Shown here in pieces: positions 8,601 through 16,629 of a DNA stretch of 64,000 nt. The notes beneath the pieces are model-generated. The model saw nothing but the letters and a program-made list of their open reading frames with translations. It ran no database searches and was not told where the DNA came from. The DNA is taken from contig CABUKU010000009.1 in NCBI GenBank assembly GCA_902492205.1, forward strand, positions 1 through 64,000. The letters run 5' to 3'. How positions within the stretch are numbered: position 1 is the stretch's first letter; each line of letters begins with the position of its first letter. Made by a program: the position numbers and the translations under genes. This DNA is from an uncultured Bacteroides sp. (GTDB lineage: Bacteria > Bacteroidota > Bacteroidia > Bacteroidales > Bacteroidaceae).

Positions 8601-9386
8601 TTACCAATCAAACTTCAAATGTTTAACTGTCTTCTTTTCGTCAATAATCATTTTTAAAGAAGCAATTCCTATTTCCACATGCTCTTGTACGTAATTACGA
8701 GTAATCATACTGTCACTTTTATCAGTCTTCACTCCTTCCGGAATCATCGGTTGATCTGATACCAAAAGCAATGCACCGGTTGGAATATGATTAGCAAAAC
8801 CTGTACTGAACAATGTTGCAGTTTCCATATCGACAGCCATTGCACGGGTTTTCTTCAAATACTCCTTAAAAGCATCATCATGTTCCCATATACGACGGTT
8901 TGTTGTATATACAGTTCCGGTCCAATAATCACGGGCATAGTCACGAATAGCAGAAGAAACAGCACGTTGCAACATAAAAGCAGGCAGTGCCGGAACTTCC
9001 GGAGGAAAATAGTCATTAGATGTACCTTCTCCACGAATGGCAGCAATTGGTAAAATCAAATCTCCCAACTGATTTTTCTTATCTATACCTCCGCATTTAC
9101 CAAGGAAAAGACATGCTTTGGGTTTAATCGCACTCAATAAATCCATGATAATGGCGGCATTGGGGCTACCCATTCCAAAATTAATTATGGTAATTCCTTC
9201 CGCACTTGCCGAAATCATATTTGCATCACGTCCCAGAATAGGTACATTGAACTTCTCGGCAAATATCTCTACATATTTATTGAAGTTAGTCAACAAAATG
9301 TATTCCCCAAAATCTTCCAGATTACGTTTTGTGTAGCGAGGGAGCCAATTTGCTACAATTTCTTCTTTCGTTTTCATAATTTTCAA
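8601..9386 (-). CDS. amn: AMP nucleosidase-like nucleoside phosphorylase
   Basis: A purine nucleoside phosphorylase-superfamily protein of 261 residues, the length of the short AMP nucleosidase form annotated in Bacteroidales. Visible motifs are the phosphate/ribose-site segment FGMGSPNAAIIMD, GKCGG, and the nucleobase/ribose-site VDMETATLFSTGF with its catalytic Glu, plus LLVSDQP near the C-terminus. It probably splits AMP (or another purine nucleotide or nucleoside) to free base. Substrate assignment rests on family naming rather than on residues I can test here. The ATG at 9386 or at 9377 (Met4) could start it. Confidence 0.8.
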   Translation of the reverse strand: MKIMKTKEEIVANWLPRYTKRNLEDFGEYILLTNFNKYVEIFAEKFNVPILGRDANMISASAEGITIINFGMGSPNAAIIMDLLSAIKPKACLFLGKCGGIDKKNQLGDLILPIAAIRGEGTSNDYFPPEVPALPAFMLQRAVSSAIRDYARDYWTGTVYTTNRRIWEHDDAFKEYLKKTRAMAVDMETATLFSTGFANHIPTGALLLVSDQPMIPEGVKTDKSDSMITRNYVQEHVEIGIASLKMIIDEKKTVKHLKFDW

Positions 9387-9428
9387 TTAACTTTGCGACT
9401 AAAGAATTAGCCAGTTTATATTGAAATG

Positions 9429-9436
9429 CAAATTTA
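9429..9436 (-). promoter_or_regulatory. -7 box of the amn-holA operon
   Basis: Minus-strand TAAATTTG, 43 bp before the amn start. Confidence 0.45.
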
Positions 9437-9440
9437 GCAA

Positions 9441-9890
9441 ATGTTATCGTTAAACCTACCCATCTACAACACTAAAATAGCTACAAGAAACGGAAAAAAT
9501 GTTATATTTGATATTATCCGTCGGCGGTATGTGGCTTTAACCCCGGAAGAATGGGTACGCCAGCACTTTGTACATTTTTTGATTTCATACAAATATTATC
9601 CATCTTCATTAATGGCAAATGAAGTGCTACTCAATTTGAACGGCATGAAGAAAAGATGTGATACTGTGCTCTACAATAAGGATTTATCCCCTAAAATGAT
9701 TATTGAATATAAAGCACCTCATATAGAAATCACACAAAAAGTATTTACTCAAATTAGTAATTACAACCTTGTTTTAAAAGTAGATTATCTGATTGTAAGT
9801 AATGGAATAGATCATTATTGTTGCAAAATGGATTACGAAAAACAATCGTATGTTTTTTTAAAAGATATACCGGATTATACTTTGCTATAA
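9441..9890 (+). CDS. Orphan type I restriction R N-terminal (HsdR_N_2-like) protein
   Basis: A 149-residue stand-alone protein resembling the N-terminal nuclease-fold domain of type I restriction R subunits. Seen: LTPEEWVRQHFVHFLI near residue 30, followed by the nuclease core signature with D in CDTVLYNKDLSPKMIIEYKAP (Asp, then Glu-x-Lys). These are the catalytic residues expected of a PD-(D/E)xK fold. No helicase domain, methylase or specificity subunit lies nearby, so this is not a restriction system. It is divergent from amn and convergent with the zinc-ribbon gene. The cellular role is unknown. Confidence 0.75.
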   Translation: MLSLNLPIYNTKIATRNGKNVIFDIIRRRYVALTPEEWVRQHFVHFLISYKYYPSSLMANEVLLNLNGMKKRCDTVLYNKDLSPKMIIEYKAPHIEITQKVFTQISNYNLVLKVDYLIVSNGIDHYCCKMDYEKQSYVFLKDIPDYTLL

Positions 9891-9892
9891 AT

Positions 9893-9922
9893 AAGAAAGG
9901 AGGCTTTTGAGCCTCCTTTCTT
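9893..9922. terminator. Bidirectional terminator
   Basis: Arms AAGAAAGGAGGC and GCCTCCTTTCTT enclose a 6-nt loop. It lies between the convergent HsdR_N-like and zinc-ribbon genes. Confidence 0.85.
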
Positions 9923-9950
9923 TAATATCTGTCTTTATAATATCTAACTA

Positions 9951-10745
9951 TTACTTAGTTTTTGTATCTAAATGTTGTTCTTGTTCAACTCCTGCCAATT
10001 CAGGATCAATCATGATACGACCACAGTATTCGCAAACAATAATTTTCTTACGCATACGAATGTCCAACTGTCTCTGAGGCGGAATCTTATTGAAACAACC
10101 ACCACAAGCATCACGCTGAACATATACAATACCCAATCCATTGCGAGAATTCTTACGGATACGTTTAAATGCCTGTAATAAACGGGGCTCAATAGTTGTT
10201 TCAAGCACTTTCGCTTTTTCTCTCAATTTTTCTTCTTCAGCCTTAGTTTCAGAAACGATTTCATCTAATTCGTTTTTCTTCTGTTCCAAGTCTTTTTTTC
10301 TTTCTTCAAGTTCCACGGAACTCTTATCTACATCCTCTGTTTTTGTAGTGATCTCAGCAGTGAACTCTTTAATCTTCTTTTCGCAAAGTTCAATTTCCAA
10401 CGTTTGAAATTCAATCTCCTTCGTCAAGAAATCATATTCACGATTGTTCTTAACATTATCCTGTTGAGATTTATACTTTTCTACAGAAACCTTAGCTGTT
10501 TCTATTTCAATTCTTTTAGCAGCAACAGATGATTTCAATTCATCAATATCACTCTTGATTTTATCAATACGAGTACTTAAACCTGCTACTTCATCTTCCA
10601 AATCTTGCACTTCAAGAGGAAGTTCACCTCTCAACGTCTTAATTTTATCAATCTCTGAAAGCATTGTTTGCAGCTGATAAAGAGCTTTCAACTTTTGTTC
10701 TACCGTTAATTCTTTCGGCTCGCTACTTTTTGTTTCTTTTGCCAT
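9951..10745 (-). CDS. Coiled-coil C4 zinc-ribbon protein
   Basis: A 264-residue protein of the COG1579/CT398-like type. Residues about 15-180 form a long charged coiled coil (rich in Lys, Glu and Leu heptads). The C-terminus has a zinc ribbon with ligands in CGGCFNKIPPQ and CEYCGRI. Such proteins are thought to act as scaffolds or nucleic-acid-binding factors; the exact role is unsettled. It follows the Nif3 gene after 7 bp and the pairing of these two is common, so they are probably cotranscribed. Confidence 0.8.
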   Translation of the reverse strand: MAKETKSSEPKELTVEQKLKALYQLQTMLSEIDKIKTLRGELPLEVQDLEDEVAGLSTRIDKIKSDIDELKSSVAAKRIEIETAKVSVEKYKSQQDNVKNNREYDFLTKEIEFQTLEIELCEKKIKEFTAEITTKTEDVDKSSVELEERKKDLEQKKNELDEIVSETKAEEEKLREKAKVLETTIEPRLLQAFKRIRKNSRNGLGIVYVQRDACGGCFNKIPPQRQLDIRMRKKIIVCEYCGRIMIDPELAGVEQEQHLDTKTK

Positions 10746-10752
10746 AATTTGT

Positions 10753-11847
10753 TTACAAATATTTTATGGGATTCGTGTTTACTTTACTCAACTGAAGTTC
10801 CACGTTAGGAAATAAATCCCGTATTATAGAATAAAAAATTTCTTTTGTATACTGTTCACTTTCATAATGCCCTATTTCAGCCATCAAAATCTCATTTTCA
10901 TGTCCGAAATATTCATGGTAACGTATTTCACCTGTCAAGAAAATATCTGCACCCGAAGCTATTGCCTGTGGAAGAAGGAATGCTCCTGCCCCACCACATA
11001 ATGCTACTTTTGAGATTAACCTACCGGATAGTTTGTTATGTTTCACACAACCTACCTCAAATATTTTCTTAATCCTTTTCAAAAATTCAAGTTCCGTTTC
11101 CGGAGTTTCCAACTCTCCTATCACACCTGCACCGGCCTGCTTCCATGAGTTTTTCAACGGATACAAATCAAATGCAGGCTCTTCATATGGATGCGCTTCT
11201 ATTAAAGCCTGCAAAACAGATGTTTTTTTAAATGCCGGAAGTATTGTTTCTATACGAATTTCCTTTTCCGAATGCAATTCACCTATCTCTCCGCAAAATG
11301 GATCAGCTCCCTCCATAGCACGAAATGTGCCCTCTCCTTCCAAATTATAACTACATGAATCGTAGTTACCTATGTGCCCGCAACCTGCACTAAACAATGC
11401 CGTACGAACTTTTTCCGCTTGCTCCACCGGAACAAAAGTCACCAATTTCAGCAAACTATCTTCTTTTTCAGAAAGAATACGCACATTCTTCAATCCAATC
11501 TTTTCAGCAATCTTATAATTTACTCCACCTTGAGCATTATCAAGGTTTGTATGAGCCGAGTAAATCACAATATCATTTTTAATGGCTTTAAGAATACAAC
11601 GTTCCACATAATCTTTCCCCGTTATAGACTTATATCCTTTAAAAATTAGTGGATGATGAGATATGATGAGATTATACCCCAACCCTATTGCTTCATCAAT
11701 AACAGATTCAGTAACGTCCAGACACAACAAAGCCCCTGTTGCTTCCGCTTCTGTCAATCCGATCTGCAAGCCGGCATTATCAAAACCATCTTGCAAAGGC
11801 AGAGGCGCGAATCTCTCAAGGGCGCTTACAATTTCCTTTATTTTCAT
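10753..11847 (-). CDS. Nif3-like dinuclear metal-centre protein
   Basis: A 364-residue protein of the Nif3/YqfO type. The N-terminal half has metal-ligand motifs ISHHPLIFKGYKS and SAHTNLDNAQGG. The middle carries the YqfO PII-like insert (about residues 125-230), which accounts for the length compared with about 250 residues in E. coli YbgI. The C-terminal half supplies further ligands in IGHYESEQ. Proposed functions include GTP cyclohydrolase I type 2-like or metal-chaperone activity; none is established. It heads an operon with the zinc-ribbon gene. Array C lies behind its promoter. Confidence 0.85.
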   Translation of the reverse strand: MKIKEIVSALERFAPLPLQDGFDNAGLQIGLTEAEATGALLCLDVTESVIDEAIGLGYNLIISHHPLIFKGYKSITGKDYVERCILKAIKNDIVIYSAHTNLDNAQGGVNYKIAEKIGLKNVRILSEKEDSLLKLVTFVPVEQAEKVRTALFSAGCGHIGNYDSCSYNLEGEGTFRAMEGADPFCGEIGELHSEKEIRIETILPAFKKTSVLQALIEAHPYEEPAFDLYPLKNSWKQAGAGVIGELETPETELEFLKRIKKIFEVGCVKHNKLSGRLISKVALCGGAGAFLLPQAIASGADIFLTGEIRYHEYFGHENEILMAEIGHYESEQYTKEIFYSIIRDLFPNVELQLSKVNTNPIKYL

Positions 11848-11866
11848 AAATGTAGAAAACTTGGTG

Positions 11867-11874
11867 CAAAGATA
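11867..11874 (-). promoter_or_regulatory. -7 box of the nif3-zinc ribbon operon
   Basis: Minus-strand TATCTTTG, 20 bp before the Nif3 ATG. Confidence 0.55.
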
Positions 11875-11961
11875 GAAGAAAAAATGTATTTATTCAATTG
11901 AAAAAACAATTATTTTCCTTCTCAAGACTTTAAATTGAAAAAGCATAACGACACTTCATTT

Positions 11962-12022
11962 GAAACGTCCCTACGTTTTAACTAAAACGTCCTTACGTTT
12001 CATCCAAAATGTAGGGACGTTT
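11962..12022. repeat. Array C: three palindromes at exact 22-bp spacing
   Basis: Three inverted repeats with arms AAACGT/ACGTTT around CCCT, CCTT or, inverted, AGGG lie at centres 11970.5, 11992.5 and 12014.5. The third unit has one changed arm base (AAATGT) and is in the opposite orientation with respect to its centre. The array covers the stop codon of the small gene ending at 11993. Confidence 0.8.
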
Positions 12023-12292
12023 TTTAGCTGTCACAAATTTATTCATCATTGCATATTTAGGTTCTACCACACTATCAGTAGGGAAAAAAGTGAAATGCAT
12101 TCTCCAACCATTTGTTTGGTAAGAAAATTTTCTACCTTTCGTCCCCTTCTTTATAGACTGATATTTCTGCAAAATGAAGTTTTCGATTCCCAATGGAGGA
12201 ACAACAGAAGATACCTCAACGAAATCTACCGTCACAAAAAAGCCCGGAACTTTTATTTCACTAATCTCTTTAAGTATCTCATCCAACATCAT
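11993..12292 (-). CDS. Hypothetical small protein
   Basis: A 99-residue reading frame with ordinary amino-acid usage and no recognisable domain. The N-terminus is acidic and helical (MMLDEILKEISEI). The middle is beta-rich (FFVTVDFVEVSSVV, MHFTFFPTD). The last ten codons run into array C, so the extreme C-terminus (KKRPYILDET) is encoded by the palindromes. It lies 45 bp after the small winged-helix gene on the same strand. The opposite-strand frame is rich in Cys, His, Phe and Tyr and looks like a shadow. Function unknown; existence as a gene is likely but not certain. Confidence 0.5.
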   Translation of the reverse strand: MMLDEILKEISEIKVPGFFVTVDFVEVSSVVPPLGIENFILQKYQSIKKGTKGRKFSYQTNGWRMHFTFFPTDSVVEPKYAMMNKFVTAKKRPYILDET

Positions 12293-12337
12293 CTCTCAAT
12301 CCAAATAAAATCGGATGTAAATATACGAAAAATATGT

Positions 12338-12556
12338 TTATCCTATGTATACATTGAGTAACAAGCAAACATAATCATTCCCATCTTCATTCACAAAAGA
12401 TACTTTGTCCTCTCTCGCCAGCCATCCAATAGCTGCTGCCAACTCAAGATCATTTAATCCGGATTTCGTTTTTAACTTATCAAAGCACCATTTTTCATTG
12501 TCACTTAAGATATGCCAGACTTTACCTGCATTCAAGCCTATACTTATTCTATCCAT
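12338..12556 (-). CDS. Small winged-helix protein, DUF2582-like
   Basis: From the ATG at 12556 this is a 72-residue protein starting MDRISIGLNAGKVWHILSDN. It has the layout of small winged-HTH proteins of the DUF2582 type: helix, helix (LNDLELAAAIGWLAREDKV as recognition region), then a two-strand wing (VSFVNEDGNDYVCLL). The reading frame is open 27 codons further upstream, but that extension is basic and hydrophobic and lacks family resemblance. It is probably a DNA-binding or nucleoid-associated protein; targets unknown. Confidence 0.72.
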   Translation of the reverse strand: MDRISIGLNAGKVWHILSDNEKWCFDKLKTKSGLNDLELAAAIGWLAREDKVSFVNEDGNDYVCLLLNVYIG

Positions 12557-12754
12557 ATTTCGGTTTGTTATTAAAAGATTAATATATGCATGTTTACGCC
12601 TAATATAAACAAAAAGAACACCCCAAAAGGTCAACAAATTGCCTTAAAAAGCCTTATTTAACAATAGTTATCGTAAAATATTGCATTTATATTACTGTCG
12701 GTAATCTTTTCTTAAAAGAATTTCATTGTAACATATATAATTGAAGCTATTTAT

Positions 12755-12762
12755 TATCTTTG
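12755..12762 (+). promoter_or_regulatory. -7 box of the DUF2148-aguA-aguB operon
   Basis: TATCTTTG, 28 bp before the ATG of the DUF2148 gene. Confidence 0.6.
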
Positions 12763-12790
12763 TTCCGTTGTAAGTAAACAAAATACAATT

Positions 12791-13327
12791 ATGATAGTAA
12801 ATGAAAGAGATGCACGCCACGAATATATGCTTAATGTGGCCAAACAAATAATGACAGCCGCACGTACTGCCCCTAAAGGGAAAGGCATTGACATTGTTGA
12901 AATAGCTGTCATTACTGACGAAGAGATTGAAATGCTTTCGCAACGTATGTTAGAGTTGCAGAAGGAAAATGGAATGAAATTCTTTCTTCGCGATGCTGAA
13001 AACATATTAAGTGCTGAAGCTATTATTTTATTAGGAACTCGTGAAAAAGTGCAGGGATTAAACTGCGGTCATTGCGGATTTGCTACTTGTACAGAAAAAC
13101 CGGATAGTGTTCCATGTGCTATCAATAGCATTGATTTGGGAATTGCAATTGGCTCCGCCTGCGCCACTGCTGCTGATTTACGTGTAGATACACGTGTCAT
13201 GTTTTCCGCCGGTTTGGCTGCTCAAAGTCTAAATTGGTTGATTGACTGTAAATGTGTTATGGCTATCCCTGTAAGTGCATCTTCAAAAAATCCTTTTTTC
13301 GACCGCAAACCTAAAGATAATAAATAA
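12791..13327 (+). CDS. Ferredoxin-like DUF2148 protein
   Basis: A 178-residue protein of the DUF2148 type. Cysteines cluster in GLNCGHCGFATC (CxxCxxxxC), in PCAIN, in GSACATAADL and in DCKCVMAIPV, which suggests a metal or iron-sulfur site. The N-terminus is a helix with basic residues (VNERDARHEYMLNVAKQI). Biochemical role unknown. It ends 2 bp before aguA, which argues for cotranscription with the agmatine pathway, though a functional link is only inferred from position. Confidence 0.8.
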   Translation: MIVNERDARHEYMLNVAKQIMTAARTAPKGKGIDIVEIAVITDEEIEMLSQRMLELQKENGMKFFLRDAENILSAEAIILLGTREKVQGLNCGHCGFATCTEKPDSVPCAINSIDLGIAIGSACATAADLRVDTRVMFSAGLAAQSLNWLIDCKCVMAIPVSASSKNPFFDRKPKDNK

Positions 13328-13329
13328 AA

Positions 13330-14433
13330 ATGGGAATAATAGTCAGTTTACCCGGTGGATCCGAAAAGGATTTAAAACTTACTTTTGGAGCAGCAGGGCA
13401 AGAAGATACACGTAAAACAATTTTTCCGGCTGAATGGTATCCTCAAAGCGGAATACAATTAACATGGCCACATGCTGGAACAGACTGGGCATATATGCTT
13501 AATGAAGTACAAGAATGTTTTATAAATATCGCCCGTGAAATTGCCAGAAAAGAACTTGTTTTTATTGTTACTCCCGAAATAGAAAGCGTTAGAAAGCAAA
13601 TTAAAGATAAAGTCAATCTTGAAAATGTTCGTTTTCTTGAATGTAACACAAATGATACATGGGCAAGAGATCACGGAGCAATAACTTTAATAGACACAGG
13701 TGCTCCCCTCTTTTTGGACTTTTGCTTCAACGGATGGGGAATGAAGTTTGCTGCCAATCTCGACAACCAAATAACTCGTAAAGCATTTCGTGAAGGTTTT
13801 CTTCATGGAAAATACAGTAATAAACTAGGCTTTGTTCTCGAAGGTGGTTCCATCGAAAGCGATGGCACAGGGACCGTACTCACAACATCCGAATGTCTTC
13901 TTTCCCCAAACAGAAACGAGGAACTGAATAGAGTAGAAATAGAAGAATACCTAAAAACAAACCTTCATGCAGAACAAATATTATGGTTAGATTATGGCTA
14001 TTTAGCCGGAGACGATACAGACAGCCATATAGATACTCTGGCTCGTCTGTGTCCTAATCATACAATTACCTACGTGCATTGTGATGATGTAGAAGACGAA
14101 CATTTTAAAGAGCTCCAGAAGATGGAAGAACAACTGAAAAGTTTCCGCACACTAAAAGGAGAACCTTTCCGTCTACTTCCTTTACCTATGCCGGATGCTA
14201 TTTTTGAAGATGGTGAACGCTTACCGGCAACCTATGCCAATTTCCTGATTATCAACGGGGCAGTTCTTTACCCTACTTATAATCAACCTGAAAAAGACCG
14301 GATTGCACAAGAAGTATTGCAAACAGCTTTTCCAAATGACGAAATCATAGGAATAGACTGCCGCTCATTGATTAAACAACATGGTTCATTACATTGCGTT
14401 ACTATGCAATATCCGCTGAATGTTTTAAAATAA
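13330..14433 (+). CDS. aguA: Agmatine deiminase
   Basis: This enzyme turns agmatine into N-carbamoylputrescine and ammonia in putrescine/spermidine synthesis. The 367-residue protein is of the PAD_porph family and shows NDTWARDHGA, DTDSHIDT (catalytic Asp/His) and the nucleophile Cys356 in HGSLHCVTMQ. The core starts at FPAEWYPQSGIQLTWPH near residue 35, so it carries an N-terminal extension of about 30 residues; no other Met is available before the core. It follows DUF2148 after 2 bp and precedes aguB by 16 bp, so it forms a two-step pathway operon. Confidence 0.93.
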   Translation: MGIIVSLPGGSEKDLKLTFGAAGQEDTRKTIFPAEWYPQSGIQLTWPHAGTDWAYMLNEVQECFINIAREIARKELVFIVTPEIESVRKQIKDKVNLENVRFLECNTNDTWARDHGAITLIDTGAPLFLDFCFNGWGMKFAANLDNQITRKAFREGFLHGKYSNKLGFVLEGGSIESDGTGTVLTTSECLLSPNRNEELNRVEIEEYLKTNLHAEQILWLDYGYLAGDDTDSHIDTLARLCPNHTITYVHCDDVEDEHFKELQKMEEQLKSFRTLKGEPFRLLPLPMPDAIFEDGERLPATYANFLIINGAVLYPTYNQPEKDRIAQEVLQTAFPNDEIIGIDCRSLIKQHGSLHCVTMQYPLNVLK

Positions 14434-14449
14434 AGTGAAAAAATAATCT

Positions 14450-15337
14450 ATGGATAGAAAAATAAAAGTCGGACTTGTTCAACAAGCCAATAATGATAGC
14501 TTATACGATAATCTGAATCGCCTAAACAAAAACATTGAAGAATGTGTAGCACAAGGTGCGCAGTTGGTGGTATTGCAAGAACTTCACAATACCCTTTACT
14601 TTTGTCAAACCGAAGATACCGAGAAGTTTGATTTAGCCGAAACTATTCCCGGACCATCTACCGGATTTTATAGTGAGATTGCCGCAAATCACAATATAGT
14701 ATTAGTTACTTCTTTATTTGAAAAGCGTGCTCCGGGACTTTATCACAACACTGCTGTTGTATTTGATACTGACGGAAGCATTGCAGGAAAATATCGCAAA
14801 ATGCATATTCCTGATGATCCGGCTTATTATGAAAAGTTCTATTTCACTCCCGGTGATCTCGGCTTCGAACCTATTCAAACATCCTTAGGAAAGTTAGGTG
14901 TATTGGTTTGTTGGGATCAATGGTATCCTGAGGCAGCGCGTCTCATGGCATTAAAAGGAGCCGAAATTCTGATATATCCTACTGCTATTGGATGGGAAAG
15001 TACAGACACCGAAGATGAAAAAGAGCGCCAACTAAATGCATGGATAATTTCACAACGCGCCCATGCTGTTGCCAATGGACTCCCTGTCATTTCTGTTAAC
15101 CGCGTAGGACATGAGCCGGATCCTTCAGGACAAACCAACGGAATAGAATTTTGGGGAAACAGTTTTGTAGCAGGTCCACAAGGAGAGTTTCTTGCACAAG
15201 CTGGGAACGAAAAACCTGAAAATATAGTTATTGAAGTTGACTTAACACGTTCTGAAAATGTGCGTCGTTGGTGGCCATTCCTTCGTGACAGAAGAATCGA
15301 CAAGTATGAAGGAATTACTAAAAGATTTTTAGATTAA
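14450..15337 (+). CDS. aguB: N-carbamoylputrescine amidase
   Basis: A nitrilase-superfamily amidase that hydrolyses N-carbamoylputrescine to putrescine, CO2 and ammonia. The 295-residue protein shows the Glu-Lys-Cys triad: Glu44 in VLQELHN, Lys117 in KYRKMHIPD and Cys154 in VCWDQWYPEAAR. The WDQWYPE form is typical of the carbamoylputrescine branch. It is the last gene of the operon; a hairpin follows. Confidence 0.94.
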   Translation: MDRKIKVGLVQQANNDSLYDNLNRLNKNIEECVAQGAQLVVLQELHNTLYFCQTEDTEKFDLAETIPGPSTGFYSEIAANHNIVLVTSLFEKRAPGLYHNTAVVFDTDGSIAGKYRKMHIPDDPAYYEKFYFTPGDLGFEPIQTSLGKLGVLVCWDQWYPEAARLMALKGAEILIYPTAIGWESTDTEDEKERQLNAWIISQRAHAVANGLPVISVNRVGHEPDPSGQTNGIEFWGNSFVAGPQGEFLAQAGNEKPENIVIEVDLTRSENVRRWWPFLRDRRIDKYEGITKRFLD

Positions 15338-15348
15338 CAAACATTACT

Positions 15349-15392
15349 GGGCCAAACAGACCTCAAACCTCGTTGAGAACACTGTTTAGCCC
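15349..15392 (+). terminator. Terminator after aguB
   Basis: Outer arms GGGCcAAACAG and CTGTTTaGCCC with an inner stem CTCAA/TTGAG, then a T-rich run ATATTTT. It is 11 bp past the aguB stop. Confidence 0.6.
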
Positions 15393-15540
15393 ATATTTTA
15401 CTCTAATACGGACTTTCCTCTAAATGTTAATTATCTCTGTTTATTAAATAAATTCTTCTCTTCATCAAACATTTTTTTCGTAATACTGTTGTTTTACAAA
15501 AGATTTAAAAGAATATCTATTTTACAAAAACAACCTAATT

Positions 15541-16158
15541 ATGAAAAAAGTATTATTTTTAGCTGCCCTACTTTTAGTTTCTTTCGTGGGCATGGCGCAA
15601 GCGCAGACAAGTAGAAAGAGTAAAGATGAACTCAAAAAACAAGAAAGAAAAGAAAGAAGAGAGGAAAGAAAAGCTCAGGACTCTATTGCAAATGTGATTT
15701 CTTTCGATCAGGCTTATCAGGCTTTGAAAGACAAATCATTCGTATTGGAGGCTGATAACATTATCTTCTGGAATGGTGTAACGCGTTTCGTTTCTCCTTC
15801 AACAAACTTTGTTGGATTGAATGACGACCAAGCAACTGTTCAGTTCGCATTCAACAATGGTTATGGAGGTCCTAACGGGATTGGTGGTATTACTGTTGAA
15901 GGAAATGCATCCGGTATTAGGATGAGTACTGATAAAGATGGTAATGTATTCTTTGATATGAATGTAATGGGAGTTAATATCTCTGCAACCGTAACTATCA
16001 TTTTAACTAAGGATTCTAACCGCGCAAGCGTTACTGTCAATCCGAACTTTACAGGAAATACAATGACATTCACCGGAAACTTGTATCCTACAGCTTTATC
16101 TAATGTATATAAAGCTAATCCGAACATCTTCCCTAACTTGTTGTTGCCGATAAGATAA
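15541..16158 (+). CDS. DUF4251 exported protein
   Basis: A 205-residue protein with a Sec signal peptide (MKKVLFLAALLLVSFVGMAQAQ, cleavage near residue 22). A short highly basic/acidic segment follows (KKQERKERREERK), then a beta-rich domain of the DUF4251 type. That domain contains alternating strands and a pair of glycine-rich turns (NNGYGGPNGIGGITVEG). Such proteins are abundant in Bacteroidales and presumed periplasmic or envelope-associated; function unknown. It is monocistronic, with terminators on both sides. Confidence 0.8.
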   Translation: MKKVLFLAALLLVSFVGMAQAQTSRKSKDELKKQERKERREERKAQDSIANVISFDQAYQALKDKSFVLEADNIIFWNGVTRFVSPSTNFVGLNDDQATVQFAFNNGYGGPNGIGGITVEGNASGIRMSTDKDGNVFFDMNVMGVNISATVTIILTKDSNRASVTVNPNFTGNTMTFTGNLYPTALSNVYKANPNIFPNLLLPIR

Positions 16159-16184
16159 ACCAGACTATAGTAATAAGTAAATTG

Positions 16185-16219
16185 AAAGAGAGTATTTCCT
16201 TTTCGGAGATACTCTCTTT
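16185..16219. terminator. Bidirectional terminator after the DUF4251 gene
   Basis: Arms AAAGAGAGTATTTCC and GGAGATACTCTCTTT (one mismatch) around a 5-nt loop, then a T-run. It is shared with the convergent gtrA-like gene. Confidence 0.85.
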
Positions 16220-16221
16220 TT

Positions 16222-16629
16222 TTATTCTTTTGCAGAAGTAAAGGTCAAAACTCTGTTCATTACAAAGTTAATTCCTCCATAAATAAACAATCCTAAGAAA
16301 GTAGCAAGATATTCATTCATATCCCAATATTCAACACAAGCCAATAAAAAAGAGAACTGTGCGCCATAAGCCACTAAAAAGGCTATTCCAAACAAAAACA
16401 TTTCTTTCCAGACATTCGTTTTTCTGGATTGGAATACCCACAACTTATTCCATACAAAACTATTGATTACCCCAATTATATATCCCCAAACATTGGATAT
16501 TTTATAATCACAAGAAAAGCATTTCATCATCACAAAAATGACAATAGCTGTTACAAGGGTATTTATGCATCCTACGATGCCAAATTTTACAATCTTGATA
16601 ATCTCTTTTTTATCTCTAAAATCAATCAT
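16222..16629 (-). CDS. GtrA-family membrane protein
   Basis: A 135-residue protein with four predicted transmembrane helices (starting about residues 12, 42, 74 and 106). The family signature FGIVGCINTLVTAIV is at the N-terminus and W-x-F-x-S-R near residue 66. GtrA proteins are thought to flip or present polyprenyl-linked sugars. Its 5' end overlaps the glycosyltransferase gene by 8 bp, so the two are translated as a pair. They probably act on an undecaprenyl-phosphate sugar for surface glycan decoration. Confidence 0.85.
   Translation of the reverse strand: MIDFRDKKEIIKIVKFGIVGCINTLVTAIVIFVMMKCFSCDYKISNVWGYIIGVINSFVWNKLWVFQSRKTNVWKEMFLFGIAFLVAYGAQFSFLLACVEYWDMNEYLATFLGLFIYGGINFVMNRVLTFTSAKE

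Noticed and set aside
9441..9890. Type I restriction-modification system
   Set aside because: Only an HsdR_N-like domain is present; no methylase, specificity or motor gene is in the flanking 10 kb.
11960..12361. A 133-codon + strand frame
   Set aside because: Its product is rich in Cys, His, Phe and Tyr and it lies opposite the better minus-strand frame at 11993-12292.
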